Shown: in pieces, positions 5,343 to 6,032 of the stretch
Layout of the letters: every line of letters starts with the position of its first letter
Numbering within the stretch: position 1 is the stretch's first letter
NCBI GenBank assembly: GCA_045546775.1
Contig: JAZQDM010000004.1
Span: 1 to 6,032, forward strand
DNA: 6,032 nucleotides
Reading direction: 5' to 3'
Source: RGIG3002 sp045546775
Lineage (GTDB): Bacteria > Bacillota > Clostridia > Lachnospirales > Lachnospiraceae
Made by a program: the position numbers and the translations under genes
Notes under the pieces: model-generated
Database searches by the model: none
The model's input: only the letters and a program-made list of their open reading frames with translations
Told to the model about the DNA's origin: nothing

Positions 5343-6032
5343 ATGGCAAAAAACAAAAGATGGTACAGTAAGAAATATTTGTGGGAGAAGTTTCGGCCAA
5401 ACCGGAAATACAAGGACAGGCTTTTTCGATTCCTATTTCGCGACAAGAAGGACTTGCTACAGCTTTACAATGCAGTAAATGACAGCTATTACACGAATCC
5501 CAATGATTTGGAAATTATTACGCTGGAAGACGTGATTTTCATGAAAATGAAAAACGATTTGTCCTTTATGATTGGCAACCGGCTGAATTTGTACGAGCAT
5601 CAAAGCACCTACTCACCAAACATGCCGATACGGGGACTCATTTATTTTTCCAGACAATACGAGGGTATTATCGCGGAAGAAAAGCATAACGTGTATGGGT
5701 CCAAGCTCATTAAGCTTCCCACGCCGGAATATGTGATATTTTATAATGGAACGAGAGAACAGAAAGACCGAACGGAGCTTTATTTGTCGGATTCTTTTGA
5801 GACAGGACGTGGCACCGGATGCTTGGAATGCCGGGCGGTGATGCTTAACATCAACCGCGGACACAACAAAGAACTCATGGAGAAATGCAGACGTTTACGG
5901 GAGTATGCGGAATTTATTGCGGAAGTAAACGACAATCTTTCCAAGAATATGTCGTTAAAACGAGCCATCAAAAATGCTATGGACAGTTGTATCGAGAAAA
6001 GAATTTTAATGGATATACTGGTGAAAAACCGG
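5343..6032 (+). CDS. Rpn-family recombination-promoting nuclease / putative transposase (PD-(D/E)XK), C-terminus off the right edge
   Basis: The first 230 residues are visible with no stop. I recognise the Rpn/YhgA-like PD-(D/E)XK family as it appears in Lachnospiraceae. A basic N-terminus leads into YKDRLFRFLFRDKKDLLQLY (23-42), then the EDVIFMKMKNDLSFMIGNRL segment (62-81) and LYEHQS (83-88). D72 and the E85-x-Q87 pair are the likely metal-binding core, with Gln replacing the classical Lys. Further family blocks are KLPTPEYVIFYNG (124-136), LNINRGHNKELMEKC (168-182) and the helical REYAEFIAEV (186-195). Characterised E. coli Rpn proteins are metal-dependent DNA endonucleases that raise RecA-independent recombination; the role of the clostridial members is not established. 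The start is ATG at 5343 with GGAGGT 6 nt upstream. It is transcribed away from the sporulation operon, and no terminal inverted repeats were seen in the visible part, so there is no direct sign that it is a mobile element. Confidence 0.88.
   Translation, partial: MAKNKRWYSKKYLWEKFRPNRKYKDRLFRFLFRDKKDLLQLYNAVNDSYYTNPNDLEIITLEDVIFMKMKNDLSFMIGNRLNLYEHQSTYSPNMPIRGLIYFSRQYEGIIAEEKHNVYGSKLIKLPTPEYVIFYNGTREQKDRTELYLSDSFETGRGTGCLECRAVMLNINRGHNKELMEKCRRLREYAEFIAEVNDNLSKNMSLKRAIKNAMDSCIEKRILMDILVKNR

Overview
The window looks like a chromosomal segment of a low-to-mid G+C, endospore-forming-lineage Firmicute, most likely a clostridial relative in or near Lachnospiraceae. This rests on three things: the gene order spoIIE-tilS-hpt-ftsH, which is the classic Bacillus/Clostridium arrangement; strong AGGAGG-type ribosome binding sites; and an Rpn-type PD-(D/E)XK nuclease of a kind that is abundant in Lachnospiraceae. 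The taxon is inferred from gene content, not from a marker search.

Layout. Four genes lie head-to-tail on the minus strand and are transcribed from right to left: a SpoIIE-type PP2C phosphatase (ATG at 4971, stop at 3757), tilS (3680 to 2259), hpt (2257 to 1733) and ftsH (TTG at 1693, running off the left edge). Gaps are 76, 1 and 39 nt, and no GC-rich terminator hairpin is visible between the genes, so read-through as one operon is likely. From 4972 to 5342 there is a 371-bp divergent intergenic region. To its right, on the plus strand, an Rpn-family nuclease/transposase-like gene starts at 5343 and runs off the right edge.

The intergenic region is the most informative part. On the minus strand it carries a perfect TTGACA and a perfect TATAAT separated by 21 bp, with a 0A-box-like TTTGTCAAA over the -35. 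This is the architecture known for Spo0A-activated sigma-A promoters such as B. subtilis spoIIE and spoIIG. The roughly 119-nt leader that follows contains a 9-bp perfect inverted repeat enclosing most of three degenerate 21-bp direct repeats. The encoded SpoIIE-like protein is only 404 aa. It keeps the regulatory and PP2C domains but has no membrane domain, and there is no room upstream for one. On the plus strand a good vegetative-type promoter (TTTACA-17-TATCAT) faces the nuclease gene. A second near-consensus promoter directly abuts that gene's ribosome binding site.

Functionally, the minus-strand block joins a sporulation phosphatase (activation of sigma-F through dephosphorylation of SpoIIAA), tRNA-Ile lysidine synthesis, purine salvage and membrane proteolysis, all housekeeping or developmental functions. 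The divergent nuclease is an accessory gene. No RNA genes, CRISPR arrays or complete insertion sequences were seen.
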